Positions 1 to 9,047 of a stretch of 64,000 bases of DNA are shown here, piece by piece. This DNA comes from Parapedobacter flavus. Its GTDB lineage: Bacteria; Bacteroidota; Bacteroidia; Sphingobacteriales; Sphingobacteriaceae. A program made the translations under genes and the position numbers. Below the pieces are notes generated by a model. That model worked only from the letters and a program-made list of their open reading frames with translations. It ran no database searches and was not told the DNA's origin. The stretch's first letter is position 1. Every line of letters starts with the position of its first letter. The stretch covers positions 124,001 through 188,000 of the forward strand of contig NZ_JAYKZZ010000017.1 of the NCBI RefSeq assembly GCF_035818675.1, given 5' to 3'.

Positions 1-1
1 T

Positions 2-553
2 TATGGCGTGGAATGGAATGAGCAGATCAGCGGCGATTGGGGCGGCCAAGCCATCGACGACTACCTCTCGGCGATAGACGACATGGCCAAGGAACCTTAT
101 GTGGATACCGATAGGCTGGGTGCCGTAGGCGCCAGCTATGGCGGGTACTCGGTTTTCATGCTGGCGGGAGTACATGAAAACCGCTTTAAAACATTCATCG
201 CCCATGATGGTTTATTTGATATGCGCAGCTGGTATGGTACCACGGAAGAACTTTTCTTCGCCAACAAGGATCTTGGCGGACCGTATTGGGACGAGCGGAA
301 CGCGAAGACGTATACCGACTTCAACCCCATTACCCGCGTAGACCAGTGGAACACCCCCATTATGATCGTACAGGGTGGCAAGGACTACCGCGTCGGCATC
401 GAGCAGGGACTCGAAGCATTCCAAGCGGCCCAATTGCGCGGAATAAAAAGCCGACTGCTGTATCTACCAGACGAAAACCATTGGGTATTGAGTGCGCAAA
501 ATGCCCTCGTATGGCAGCGGGAGTTTTTCCGCTGGCTGAAGGAAACATTGTAA
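2..553 (+). CDS. S9 family peptidase (DPP IV / prolyl oligopeptidase type), C-terminal part
   Basis: This is the last 183 residues of an alpha/beta-hydrolase peptidase whose 5' part lies outside the window; the frame is open to base 2. The catalytic triad can be read: Ser in GASYGGYS (bases 134-136), Asp in QGGKDYRV and His in ENHWV near the C-terminus. The GWGG-like stretch GDWGGQAIDDY before the nucleophile elbow is typical of the S9B/S9C catalytic domain. Such enzymes cut short peptides after proline or alanine and in Bacteroidota are usually periplasmic. The N-terminal beta-propeller and signal peptide would be upstream. The family is well supported; the precise subfamily is not. Confidence 0.9.
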   Translation, partial: YGVEWNEQISGDWGGQAIDDYLSAIDDMAKEPYVDTDRLGAVGASYGGYSVFMLAGVHENRFKTFIAHDGLFDMRSWYGTTEELFFANKDLGGPYWDERNAKTYTDFNPITRVDQWNTPIMIVQGGKDYRVGIEQGLEAFQAAQLRGIKSRLLYLPDENHWVLSAQNALVWQREFFRWLKETL

Positions 554-563
554 CGGAAAAGGA

Positions 564-571
564 TATTTTTG
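564..571 (+). promoter_or_regulatory. -7 element of the NlpE/META lipoprotein gene
   Basis: The octamer TATTTTTG matches the Bacteroidota -7 consensus TAnnTTTG. It lies 37 bases before the ATG at 609. No well-placed -33 TTG is visible (the nearest is 13 bases upstream of the octamer), so this is a partial promoter call. Confidence 0.4.
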
Positions 572-608
572 GTATATTTTATGCTTACTATTCGATAAAA
601 AGAGCACC

Positions 609-1385
609 ATGGAAACAAAGAACCTATTGAAGGCCGCCGCTTGCACGATGATTGTTGCATTTGCCATTAGCGCATGCCAGACCAAGAAAACGGCGAACAG
701 CGAAAATGCGGACCCTGCGCACAATAGCATGAACTCGGTCGATTGGGCCGGCACGTACCAGGGTACATTACCGTGCGCCGACTGCCCCGGTATACGATAC
801 ACCCTTACATTAAAAGACGACGAGACGTACGTGCTAAAAACACGCTACCTCGAGAAAGGCGACTCCGTGTTTACCGAGTCGGGTGCTTTCGCTTGGGATG
901 AAAACGGTGGAAAAATCACCTTGGCCGACCGCGGCGAAAAATTCCATGTAGGTGAGAACAAGCTGTTCCACCTCGACATGGAAGGCAACCGCATTACGGG
1001 TTCGTTGGCCGAACACTATATATTGACCAAAATGACCAACCAAATCACCGATCGGTATTGGAAACTCATTGAAGTGAACGGACAAGCCGTAGCCGACGGA
1101 TCTACTCAGAAGGAACCCTACATCCAGCTAAATAGTGAGAAAAACCGGCTGCAGGCCACCGGCGGATGTAATGGCTTGGGCGGCACTTACGAGCTGAAAG
1201 AGCCGAACCGCATATCGTTTTCGCAACTGATGGGCACCATGATGGCCTGTGAAAACATGGAGGTCGAAAATGGACTGAAACGGGCGTTGGAATCGGCCGA
1301 CAGCTACCACGTGCAGGGCGATACCTTACAACTCTTCCGCGCGCGGATGGCGCCATTGGCCAAGTTTGTGGCCATAGAAAAATAA
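609..1385 (+). CDS. Lipoprotein with NlpE-like N-terminal and META (HslJ-like) C-terminal domains
   Basis: A 258-residue predicted lipoprotein: hydrophobic signal ending in ISAC, with Cys23 as the likely lipidated residue. Residues about 45-140 carry the NlpE-type motif GTYQGTLPCADCPGI with its paired cysteines. Residues about 150-255 look like a META/HslJ domain (GGCNGLGGTY, then ISFSQLMGTMMAC). NlpE in E. coli is an outer-membrane lipoprotein that reports surface and copper stress; META domains are linked to heat or stress tolerance. The fusion suggests an envelope-stress lipoprotein, but its partner here is unknown. It stands alone, with a terminator directly after it. Confidence 0.85.
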   Translation: METKNLLKAAACTMIVAFAISACQTKKTANSENADPAHNSMNSVDWAGTYQGTLPCADCPGIRYTLTLKDDETYVLKTRYLEKGDSVFTESGAFAWDENGGKITLADRGEKFHVGENKLFHLDMEGNRITGSLAEHYILTKMTNQITDRYWKLIEVNGQAVADGSTQKEPYIQLNSEKNRLQATGGCNGLGGTYELKEPNRISFSQLMGTMMACENMEVENGLKRALESADSYHVQGDTLQLFRARMAPLAKFVAIEK

Positions 1386-1392
1386 AAGTCCA

Positions 1393-1440
1393 TGCATAAA
1401 AAAAGAGGTGCCTCTACGGAAGCACCTCTTTTTTTATGCA
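1393..1440. terminator. Bidirectional intrinsic terminator between convergent genes
   Basis: A perfect 19-bp inverted repeat (1393-1411 with 1422-1440) around a 10-base loop, with a GC core (agaggtgc/gcacctct) flanked by A-runs on one side and T-runs on the other. It sits 7 bases after the lipoprotein stop and 11 bases from the end of trigger factor, so it can end transcription from both directions. Confidence 0.92.
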
Positions 1441-1451
1441 TAGAATGAATG

Positions 1452-2798
1452 TTATTTCAATTCGAGGAACTTATCATATTCAATTTCCTTTTCTTCCAAC
1501 TTTACCAAACCCTTCAGGTAATCGAACACCTTAAGTGCCTTCACCTCATCAAAGAGCCGGTTGGCCTGTTCCTTGTCGCCGAGCAACTGTACCGCATACT
1601 GGGCAAGCTGCTGGTCGGTGATCTCCTGGCCCGGGTTATACATCTTAATCTGGGCGGCTATACGTTCTTTCGCTAGTGCCAATACCTCTTCGTATTTTAC
1701 TTCAAGCCCATTCTGGGTGATAAGGCGGTTCTCGATCAGCGTCCACTTCAGGTTCTTGATGAAGTCGGCAAAACCTTCTTCGAGCTCATCCTCCTTGATC
1801 TCGGGGTTGCTTGCTTGCAGCCAACGCTTGAGGAACGCCTCAGGGAAATCTGCCTTCACCGCGTCGAGGCCTTTCAGGTAAAGATCATTCTGCAGCTTCT
1901 GCGTAGCATTCTGCACCAACATATCCTCCACCTCGGCTCTTACTTTCTCCTCAAATTCGCTTTCGGAGGTAACCACCCCCTCACCAAACACCTTGGTGTA
2001 GAACCCCTCGTTAAGTTCTGCCTCTTCGAGCCGGTTCACATTCTTTACGGTCAGTTGAAACTGCGTGTTTTCCAGCGCCTCAACCGCCTCTTCGGAAATG
2101 CCGATGATGCGGGCGATATCCGCTGCCGACTGGAACGCCTTCTTGATATCAATAGTTACCGTATCATCCTTTTTCAGGCCGATAAGGGACTTCTTGATTT
2201 TCTTATCGTCGATCACATCCGTACGAACGGATGCTGTGTTCACGATGCCGCCTTCCTGCTCCTTGCCGTCGGCATCCAGTTGCTTCAATTCGCTGTACAG
2301 CACGTCGCCATCTTCCGATACGTCGGGATTGGTCATTTTACCATAGCTGCGGCGGAGGTTCTTGATGCGCGATTCCAATGTCTCCTTATCGGCTTTGATA
2401 ACGTACTGGGTAAATTTAGATTTCTCGGTAAATGGTATGTCAAACTGCGGTGCCAGCCCTACCTCGTATGCAAAAGAAAAGTTATCGACAAAATCCCAAT
2501 TGTAATCGGTGTCGTCCTCTTTCGGCAAAGGCTGCCCCAAAACTTCAAGCTTGTTATCACCGATGTAAGCGTTGATCTTATCGCTTACTACCCGGTTTAC
2601 CTCATCAATCAAGATCGCCTTACCATAGGTACGCCTGATGTGCGAAACAGGCACCATACCGGGCCGAAAACCGGGCAACTTGGCTTTCTTGGCTTGTTCT
2701 TTAATCGCTTTATCTACTTGTGGGTTGTAGTCATCGGGGGCTAGGTCCACCGTGATGACAGCGTTGGTTTCGTCGATGTTCTCGTGTGAAATATTCAT
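1452..2798 (-). CDS. tig: Trigger factor, ribosome-associated chaperone
   Basis: A 448-residue trigger factor that binds nascent chains at the ribosome exit. The N-terminal domain carries the ribosome-docking signature GFRPGMVP at about residues 43-50, followed by a long divergent middle (PPIase-position) region and a helical C-terminal chaperone domain. The frame is open further upstream to 2909, but that would read into the tRNA-Leu gene and its terminator. The ATG at 2798 (MNISHENIDET) gives the normal family start. Bacteroidota trigger factors often have a degenerate PPIase domain, and no strong FKBP active-site signature is visible here. It is transcribed toward the shared terminator at 1393-1440. 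Confidence 0.93.
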   Translation of the reverse strand: MNISHENIDETNAVITVDLAPDDYNPQVDKAIKEQAKKAKLPGFRPGMVPVSHIRRTYGKAILIDEVNRVVSDKINAYIGDNKLEVLGQPLPKEDDTDYNWDFVDNFSFAYEVGLAPQFDIPFTEKSKFTQYVIKADKETLESRIKNLRRSYGKMTNPDVSEDGDVLYSELKQLDADGKEQEGGIVNTASVRTDVIDDKKIKKSLIGLKKDDTVTIDIKKAFQSAADIARIIGISEEAVEALENTQFQLTVKNVNRLEEAELNEGFYTKVFGEGVVTSESEFEEKVRAEVEDMLVQNATQKLQNDLYLKGLDAVKADFPEAFLKRWLQASNPEIKEDELEEGFADFIKNLKWTLIENRLITQNGLEVKYEEVLALAKERIAAQIKMYNPGQEITDQQLAQYAVQLLGDKEQANRLFDEVKALKVFDYLKGLVKLEEKEIEYDKFLELK

Positions 2799-2829
2799 AC
2801 TCAATTTTAAGCGTTTATCGCATTTACAT

Positions 2830-2858
2830 AAAAAATCCTCCCGATTTTCCGGGAGGAT
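2830..2858 (-). terminator. Intrinsic terminator of tRNA-Leu(UAG)
   Basis: A perfect 9-bp stem (2835-2843 with 2850-2858, atcctcccg/cgggaggat) with a 6-base loop, followed on the minus strand by six T residues. It lies 25 bases after the tRNA 3' end and before the trigger factor start, so it separates the two transcription units. Confidence 0.88.
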
Positions 2859-2882
2859 CCCGATGTTTCGGAAGGATTCAAG

Positions 2883-2964
2883 TGCGGAAGAAGGGACTCG
2901 AACCCCCACGCCTTTCGGCGCCAGATCCTAAGTCTGGTGCGGCTACCAATTACGCCACTTCCGC
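2883..2964 (-). tRNA. tRNA-Leu, anticodon UAG (decodes CUA)
   Basis: On the minus strand a 7-bp acceptor stem (gcggaag/cttccgc) closes a cloverleaf with D-arm, an anticodon stem ccaga/tctgg whose loop contains TAG, a long variable arm (cgccgaaaggcg) typical of class II tRNAs, and a T-arm with ggttcgagtcc. The discriminator base is A. CCA is not encoded. Length is 82 bases. Confidence 0.95.
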
Positions 2965-2985
2965 ATAGGATTTCTCTTTGGACTG

Positions 2986-3016
2986 CAAAAATAGGGTTAT
3001 TTCTTTAAATCGACAA
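2986..3016 (-). promoter_or_regulatory. Promoter of tRNA-Leu(UAG), TTG-N20-TATTTTTG
   Basis: Read on the minus strand, TTG (3014-3016) is followed after exactly 20 bases by TATTTTTG (2986-2993), a full match to the Bacteroidota -33/-7 consensus. The -7 box lies 21 bases upstream of the mature tRNA 5' end. Confidence 0.65.
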
Positions 3017-3034
3017 TATCTTTTTGCTTTTTTG

Positions 3035-3979
3035 CTATTTGTCTTTTCGTCCGAACACCGAAAAATGCACATACCGACCTGGCCGGGCTTTCATATCGGC
3101 AATCAACTCCTCCAGATTTTTGGAAGCTTGGTTGAGGTTTTCGTACAACTGCTCGTCGTTCAGCAGCATACCAATAGATCCTTGTCCCTGGTTAATGCGG
3201 TCCGTGATCGATTGGAAATCGGCCATCGCTTTATTCGCGCTCGTAATGGTCTGCGCAAAATCGGCCTTCGCTACTTGGTCTGTAATGGTGTTCAAATTAG
3301 CCAATACGCTACCGATACGCTCATTGTTTTCTTTCAGGTTACTGGTAATCGATTCCACATTGCCCACGATATCGCTGATGCGGTTACGCTCGGATACGAC
3401 GAGGCCATCCAATTGCCTGGTAATACCTTCCAGGTTCTGCAACGAGTTGGCGATGCTGTTGATGCTGCGATTGAAATCCTGCTGGAAGTCCTTATTGATG
3501 GTATTGTTGATGGAATTCAGCACCGAATCGAGTACCGCAGCAATATCCTGTGCTTTCTTCTGGATAGGTTCTACCTGCTCCATGATGTTTTTCTGTATGC
3601 CCGCAGGGAGCTCGTCGCCCTCCTTTGCGTACACGGCACTGTCGCCAAGCTCAAAAACGATCGCTTTGCCACCCAACAAGTCGGTGCTAGAAAGAAACGC
3701 CACGGTATTGACCGGAACCGCATAGTCGCGCTTAACCTTCAACTCCGTGCGTATCCGTCCATCTTGCTGCAGCTCCATCTTCGATACCCGGCCAATCTGG
3801 TAGCCGTTTACCAGGATGGGTTTCGACTCGGTGAGTCCATCCACACGGTCGTAAATGGTATAGAGGGTGATTTCGCGGCTGAACACGTCGTTGCCCCGCA
3901 AAAAACTATAGCCCAAGATCAATATCGCAATGGCGACTACCGCCAATATGCCTACTTTGGTTTCGTTTGCTATTTTCAA
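3035..3979 (-). CDS. MCE/MlaD family lipid-transport protein
   Basis: A 314-residue protein with one N-terminal membrane anchor (VGILAVVAIAILILGYSFL), a single MCE domain at about residues 38-115 (VNGYQIGRVSKMELQQDG is its typical core, then STDLLGGKAIVF), and a long helical, Asn/Gln-rich C-terminal half that looks coiled-coil. MCE proteins form hexameric rings or tubes that pass phospholipids between inner and outer membranes, normally with MlaE/MlaF permease and ATPase subunits; those are not in this window. The gene follows the amidase on the same strand after a 106-base gap, an arrangement I recall from other Bacteroidota. Confidence 0.88.
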   Translation of the reverse strand: MKIANETKVGILAVVAIAILILGYSFLRGNDVFSREITLYTIYDRVDGLTESKPILVNGYQIGRVSKMELQQDGRIRTELKVKRDYAVPVNTVAFLSSTDLLGGKAIVFELGDSAVYAKEGDELPAGIQKNIMEQVEPIQKKAQDIAAVLDSVLNSINNTINKDFQQDFNRSINSIANSLQNLEGITRQLDGLVVSERNRISDIVGNVESITSNLKENNERIGSVLANLNTITDQVAKADFAQTITSANKAMADFQSITDRINQGQGSIGMLLNDEQLYENLNQASKNLEELIADMKARPGRYVHFSVFGRKDK

Positions 3980-4085
3980 GAGTACCTTTCGTTTTAGTCT
4001 GTTAAGCCATAATGCGCTAAGCTAAGAAAAGCTCGTCAATACTACAAAACAACTTTAGCGCCGATATTGTTTAGCAACCTTTTTT

Positions 4086-4889
4086 TTAGCGCTCTACCTG
4101 CTTTTTATAGGACTTGATCGCGTCGACCAAGTTACCCACGATTTCTTGCTGCCCTTTTGCCGACAGCATATAGGTCTCTTCATTGGGATTACTCAAAAAT
4201 CCGATTTCGGTCAATACCGCAGGCATCCCCGCCCGAGCCAATACCGCTAAGCTAAGCTCCTGCACCCCACGATCTACCCGATCCAATTTGGCGTACTCGT
4301 CTTGTATATAAGATGCGAGCTTGATACTTTGGTCGCGATATTGGTTTTTCATCAGCGAAAACACAATGTAACTGGCCGGATCGTTGGGATCAAACCCCTG
4401 GTAATTTTCTTCGTAGTTGTCTTCCAGCAGGATATCCGCATTTTCACGGATCGCCGCATCCTGTTCGCCCAACCGGCTAAACCCCGATACGAACGTTTCT
4501 GTGCCCCGTACCGTTTTGTCTTGCCGGCCCCGCTTTATCGGAGTCGCATTGCAATGAACCGAAATAAAGAGGTCAGCATGATGTTTATTGGCGAACTCGA
4601 TGCGTTTGTATAGATCCACATCCACATCCGTCGTCCGCGTGTACAGCACTTTCACCCCCGGCATCTCTTTTTCGATGGCTTTACCCAATTTCAGCACCAC
4701 TTGCAGCACTACGTCTTTCTCGAGCGACTTCGCTCCGCTTGTACCGGATTTGTTGCCACCGTGGCCGGCATCCAAAACGACCGTACGGATGGTATACACC
4801 GTATCCTGATGCCCATTTGCATGTAATATGGCAGGAAGCACCGCAAATACGATGAAAAAAAGAAAAGGCGCAATGAAACGTTTTGTCAT
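4086..4889 (-). CDS. N-acetylmuramoyl-L-alanine amidase (Amidase_3)
   Basis: A secreted zinc amidase that removes stem peptides from peptidoglycan. Starting at 4889 gives a clean signal peptide (MTKRFIAPFLFFIVFAVLPA); the longer frame to 4970 would overlap the divergent gene and its promoter. Zinc and catalytic motifs are present: VVLDAGHGG (first His, with a later Glu region), FISVHCNA (second His) and LTEIGFLSN (catalytic Glu). At 267 residues it is one catalytic domain with no SPOR or AMIN module. It may be co-transcribed with the MCE gene downstream. Confidence 0.92.
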   Translation of the reverse strand: MTKRFIAPFLFFIVFAVLPAILHANGHQDTVYTIRTVVLDAGHGGNKSGTSGAKSLEKDVVLQVVLKLGKAIEKEMPGVKVLYTRTTDVDVDLYKRIEFANKHHADLFISVHCNATPIKRGRQDKTVRGTETFVSGFSRLGEQDAAIRENADILLEDNYEENYQGFDPNDPASYIVFSLMKNQYRDQSIKLASYIQDEYAKLDRVDRGVQELSLAVLARAGMPAVLTEIGFLSNPNEETYMLSAKGQQEIVGNLVDAIKSYKKQVER

Positions 4890-4922
4890 ATCTGAAAACA
4901 CCGAAGTCCTAACTATTTTAAT

Positions 4923-4930
4923 TAATTTTG
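4923..4930 (+). promoter_or_regulatory. -7 element for the lptD-cinA unit
   Basis: TAATTTTG matches TAnnTTTG and lies 33 bases before the TTG start at 4964. No convincing -33 TTG is at the right distance. Confidence 0.4.
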
Positions 4931-4948
4931 TACGCAATTCTGATATTG

Positions 4949-4956
4949 CAAAAATA
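4949..4956 (-). promoter_or_regulatory. -7 element for the amidase gene
   Basis: On the minus strand TATTTTTG matches TAnnTTTG, 59 bases upstream of the amidase ATG at 4889. It faces the plus-strand -7 box at 4923-4930, so the two predicted divergent promoters overlap and their start sites lie about 5 bases apart. No -33 match is visible. Confidence 0.4.
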
Positions 4957-4963
4957 ATATTCA

Positions 4964-7633
4964 TTGTCAAATTTGAGGTCGGTTGCTGTTATTTTTTCTT
5001 TCATTTCACTATTCTTAACGATGTGCTCGGCCGTTTCGGTATCTGGCCAGGAAATTTTACCGCCGGATAGTACCCGAATGGATACGCTCATGAGGGGTAC
5101 TGATACCCTGTCCATGGACACCTTAGCCGTGGATTCGACGGCACTGGACTCACTGGGCACACCGGCCGACTCCATCCCCCAGGAACCCGATGGACTGAGA
5201 GCCGTAGTATCCATCGTGGCCCAAGACTCGCAGGTTACCGATATCCGTAATAACATCATTCACCTTTATAAGGAAGCCAAAATCAAATACGAAGGATTCG
5301 AACTGGCTGCCGACTACATCCGGATAAATAACAACACCAACGAAATCTATGCCAGTGGTGTATTTGACCACAATAATAAATACGTAGGTAGGCCGGTGGT
5401 CATCTTCCCCAATGAAACGCCGAAAGTCGTGGATTCGCTGCGGTACAATTTCAAGTCGGAAAAAGGCGATACGTGGGGGATTTTCACGGAAGTGGAGGGC
5501 GGCTTTATCCAAGCAAACCGGGTGCGCAAGAACCAATACAACGAAATGTCGCTCTACCACGGCTTGTACAGCACCTGTAACCTGCCCGAGCCCCATACCC
5601 ATTTTGGCATCCAGATCAGTAAAGGCATCGTTACCGAAAACCAGATCATATCGGGCCCCGCATACCTCGTAATGGAGGGGGTGCCGCTCAAGTTCATCAC
5701 CATCCCCTTCGGCTTTTTCCCCAAACCCAATAAGCGATCATCCGGGTTCCTCTTCCCGACGTTCGGCGAGGAATTCAACCGCGGTTTTTTTATGCGCGAT
5801 ATCGGTTGGTACCTTGCCTTCAACGACTATTGGGACAGCGAAATAAGGGGCACCCTGTATTCCAAAGGGTCATGGGAAACCTCGCTAAGTACCCGTTATC
5901 GTGTCAACTACAAATTCAATGGAGGGTTTAATATCCGTTACTCCGAAACCAAGAGCGGCGTGGAAGGGACACCGCAATACACCTCAATTCCAGATTTCAA
6001 CGTCACATGGAACCATAGCCAACTGCAGGAGGCTAACCCCGGCACCACGTTCAGTGCCAATGTAAACTTCGGCACCAGCACCTATACCCGAAATACCGCT
6101 GCCGCCGGAACCCTTAACGTAGAAGAAATCACCCGCAACTCGATGAATTCGAGTATCAGCTATGGCCGGACGTTTCTCGATGGTAAGATAAACTTTACCA
6201 GCAGCTTGCGGCACTCGCAAGATATGGTAGCGAAAACGATCGCACTCGACCTCCCTACGTTCTCGCTCAGCGTGAGCTCATTCAACCCGTTCGACTCCAA
6301 AGACCGTGTGGGTGAACAGAAATGGTACCAGCGCATCAACATGAGTTATTCGCTACGGGGCGATAACATCCTCAACGCGAAAGAGGCTGGACTATTCAAC
6401 AAAAAAACATTAAGCCAGTTCCAGCACGGCTTCCAGCATAGCATCCCCGTGAGCCTTTCGCTCAACGTATTGAAATTCTTCCAGTTCAACTCGAGCGTGA
6501 ACTACACCGAAGGGTGGCACTTCCAAACCTACCGCCAGCGGCTGGAAAATACGCCCGGTGGATTTGAAGTGTTGCGCGATACCGTGAACGGATTCCGGCG
6601 GTCCTACAACTATTCGGTATCGTCGGGCCTGTCGACCAAAATCTACGGCATGTACCCTAAAATCGGAAAGATACAGGCCATGCGCCACGTCATCACACCC
6701 TCGTTCAACCTTAATTACCGGCCCGACTTTTCCGACCCCCAGTATGGCTTTTACCGGAAATTTATCGATGCCCGGGGCGAACAGACCCAGTACTCCATTT
6801 TCCAGGGCAGCCGCTACGGATCGCCGGGAGCCGGACGCTCCATGGGCATCGGCTTCTCTATCGACAATAACTTGGAAGCCAAAATATTGAGCAAAAAAGA
6901 CACCACCGACGGTGGAGTAAAAAAAGTACCCATACTCCAAGGGCTCACCTTCAGCGGCAACTACAATTTCGTAGCCGATTCCTTTAAGTTATCCAACATC
7001 AACTTTTCGGGCCGGACCGCCCTGTTTAATCAGAAAATCAACCTCAACTTCAACGGCACGTTTGACCCGTATGCGTTCGATACTCAGGCGGGCAGGCGCG
7101 TAAACCGCTACATAATCAAAGATGGTAAGCTGGCGCGGCTCACGAACTTTGGCCTATCATTCGATTATAGCTTCAACCCCGAAGCCAACAAAAACCGACA
7201 GGATGGCCTCGACTCGCTCGATAATCAAAAGGCCAATATGACGCCCGAGCAACAGCAGCAACTGGCCCGCATCAGTTCAGATCCGAACGCTTTCGTCGAT
7301 TTCAACATCCCGTGGAACCTCGCGGGTTCGTTCAGTTTCCAATATGCCAACCCGGGAACCCGAGCGCGTACCACCGCCACGCTCAATATCCATGGCGATT
7401 TCAGCGTGACACCCAAGTGGAAAGTCCAGTTCAACTCGGGGTACGACTTTGTGCAAAGCGAAGTTTCCATGACCCGGTTCAGCATTTACCGGGACCTCCA
7501 TTGCTGGGACATGTCGTTCGGCTGGGTGCCTTTCGGGAATTACAAAAGTTATAACGTAACCATTAGGGCCAAGGCTTCTATTCTACAAGATTTGAAGTTG
7601 ACCAAACGAAACGACAACTTCGGCAGTTTCTAA
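4964..7633 (+). CDS. lptD: LptD-like LPS-assembly outer-membrane protein
   Basis: An 889-residue secreted outer-membrane protein. A stop codon at 4955 and the lack of an upstream ATG make TTG at 4964 the likely start; it is followed by a signal peptide (VIFSFISLFLTMCSAVSVSG). After an acidic Ser/Thr/Asp linker, residues about 85-240 match the OstA/LptA-like domain (YEGFELAADYIRINNNTNEI), and the rest is a beta-barrel ending in Phe. The conserved FGFFPKPNKRSSGFLFP segment is typical of Bacteroidota LptD homologues. Role: insertion of lipopolysaccharide into the outer leaflet. cinA follows after 3 bases. Confidence 0.85.
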   Translation: MSNLRSVAVIFSFISLFLTMCSAVSVSGQEILPPDSTRMDTLMRGTDTLSMDTLAVDSTALDSLGTPADSIPQEPDGLRAVVSIVAQDSQVTDIRNNIIHLYKEAKIKYEGFELAADYIRINNNTNEIYASGVFDHNNKYVGRPVVIFPNETPKVVDSLRYNFKSEKGDTWGIFTEVEGGFIQANRVRKNQYNEMSLYHGLYSTCNLPEPHTHFGIQISKGIVTENQIISGPAYLVMEGVPLKFITIPFGFFPKPNKRSSGFLFPTFGEEFNRGFFMRDIGWYLAFNDYWDSEIRGTLYSKGSWETSLSTRYRVNYKFNGGFNIRYSETKSGVEGTPQYTSIPDFNVTWNHSQLQEANPGTTFSANVNFGTSTYTRNTAAAGTLNVEEITRNSMNSSISYGRTFLDGKINFTSSLRHSQDMVAKTIALDLPTFSLSVSSFNPFDSKDRVGEQKWYQRINMSYSLRGDNILNAKEAGLFNKKTLSQFQHGFQHSIPVSLSLNVLKFFQFNSSVNYTEGWHFQTYRQRLENTPGGFEVLRDTVNGFRRSYNYSVSSGLSTKIYGMYPKIGKIQAMRHVITPSFNLNYRPDFSDPQYGFYRKFIDARGEQTQYSIFQGSRYGSPGAGRSMGIGFSIDNNLEAKILSKKDTTDGGVKKVPILQGLTFSGNYNFVADSFKLSNINFSGRTALFNQKINLNFNGTFDPYAFDTQAGRRVNRYIIKDGKLARLTNFGLSFDYSFNPEANKNRQDGLDSLDNQKANMTPEQQQQLARISSDPNAFVDFNIPWNLAGSFSFQYANPGTRARTTATLNIHGDFSVTPKWKVQFNSGYDFVQSEVSMTRFSIYRDLHCWDMSFGWVPFGNYKSYNVTIRAKASILQDLKLTKRNDNFGSF

Positions 7634-7636
7634 GAT

Positions 7637-8887
7637 ATGAAGGCAGAAATCATTACCATAGGCGACGAGATACTGATCGGGCAAATCGTTGATACCAATT
7701 CGGCATGGTTGGCTCAACAGCTGAATGCCATCGGCATCCACGTCAAACAGGTGACCTCCGTGGCCGACCACCCGGCCGATATCATCGTTGCCCTCACATT
7801 GGCTTCGGGACGGGCCGACGTGGTGCTGATCACCGGTGGACTGGGCCCCACTAAAGATGATGTGACAAAGCAGACGCTATCGGTGTACTTCGGCTGCGGC
7901 ATACACCGCGACCCGAAAGTATTGGCCCATGTGGAGTCGATATTCAGCAGGAATAACCGACCCATGCTCGAAATAAACCGCCGCCAAGCCGATGTGCTCG
8001 ATAAGAGCGAAATCCTCTTTAATGATATGGGTACCGCTCCGGGCATGTGGTTAACACATAAGGAGAAACCATACATCATCATGCCGGGGGTGCCGTTCGA
8101 GATGAAACACATCATGCGGGAACGCGTGTTGCCACGGCTCAGCAACATGGAAGGGCGCCAGCCACTATGGCACCATACGGTGCTCACTGCCGGTATCGGC
8201 GAGTCGTTCCTGGCCGAGAAGATTGCCGATATCGAAAGTGCGCTGCCGCCCCACATCCATTTGGCTTACCTGCCCAAACCCGGACTGGTACGGCTTCGGC
8301 TTACAGCCACGGGCGGAGACCTGGCGGCACTGAAACAAGAAACAGCGGCTATCGCTAGCCAATTGAAGGAGCGCCTGGGCGATCATTTCCTCGCCGACGA
8401 AGATACCGCGTTGGAAATACTGATCCGTGACTTTATGCAACAGCGGAAACTTTCGCTCGCAACCGCCGAGAGTTGCACGGGTGGTAACATTGCCCGGCTA
8501 ATTACCGCATTGCCGGGTAGCAGCTCCATGTTTGAAGGCGGCGCTGTAACCTACTCCAATGCCGTGAAACAAGCGACACTAGATGTAAAGGCCGAAACCC
8601 TCGAGGCGCACGGGGCCGTAAGTGAACAAACCGTACGCGAAATGGCCGTAGGTGCACAAGATCGCTTCCAGGTAGACTATGCCGTTGCCGTAAGCGGTAT
8701 CGCCGGACCGGACGGCGGCACGGCCGACAAGCCCGTTGGACTGGTGTGGATTGCCGCGGCTGGCAAATCGGGCGTCGTTGCCCACCAATTCCTGTTTGGC
8801 CGCGACCGGGCGATCAATATTGAACGGTCTTCCGCTGCGGCCTTGTTTATGCTTTGGCGATTGCTGCACGCGGAGAACCCTGAATAA
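7637..8887 (+). CDS. cinA: CinA family nicotinamide-nucleotide amidohydrolase / competence-damage protein
   Basis: A full-length two-domain CinA of 416 residues. The N-terminal MoaB/MoCF-like domain (IITIGDEILIGQIVDTNS, then LITGGLGPTKDDVT) hydrolyses ADP-ribose-type substrates in characterised relatives. The C-terminal PncC domain (TAESCTGGNIARLI, AVSGIAGPDGGT) deamidates nicotinamide mononucleotide in the pyridine nucleotide cycle. The gene follows lptD by 3 bases and is probably co-transcribed, with no obvious functional link. Confidence 0.92.
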   Translation: MKAEIITIGDEILIGQIVDTNSAWLAQQLNAIGIHVKQVTSVADHPADIIVALTLASGRADVVLITGGLGPTKDDVTKQTLSVYFGCGIHRDPKVLAHVESIFSRNNRPMLEINRRQADVLDKSEILFNDMGTAPGMWLTHKEKPYIIMPGVPFEMKHIMRERVLPRLSNMEGRQPLWHHTVLTAGIGESFLAEKIADIESALPPHIHLAYLPKPGLVRLRLTATGGDLAALKQETAAIASQLKERLGDHFLADEDTALEILIRDFMQQRKLSLATAESCTGGNIARLITALPGSSSMFEGGAVTYSNAVKQATLDVKAETLEAHGAVSEQTVREMAVGAQDRFQVDYAVAVSGIAGPDGGTADKPVGLVWIAAAGKSGVVAHQFLFGRDRAINIERSSAAALFMLWRLLHAENPE

Positions 8888-9047
8888 ACCGATAGTATTC
8901 AGCTTTGGGCGTCATCCCGTTATTTTATTTCGAACGAAAACAATAAAACAGAATAAAGTTTCGTTGTTTTATTTTTAGTCAATTATTTATGTAACTTAGA
9001 CGCGTTTCAATCAACAATGCGGAGAACAGTAATACGGAAAAATCGTT

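Noticed and set aside
2799..2909. N-terminal extension of trigger factor to 2909
   Set aside because: It would translate part of tRNA-Leu and its terminator; the ATG at 2798 matches the family start.
2978..3997. 339-codon plus-strand frame opposite the MCE gene
   Set aside because: Shadow frame; the minus-strand MCE domain is clear.
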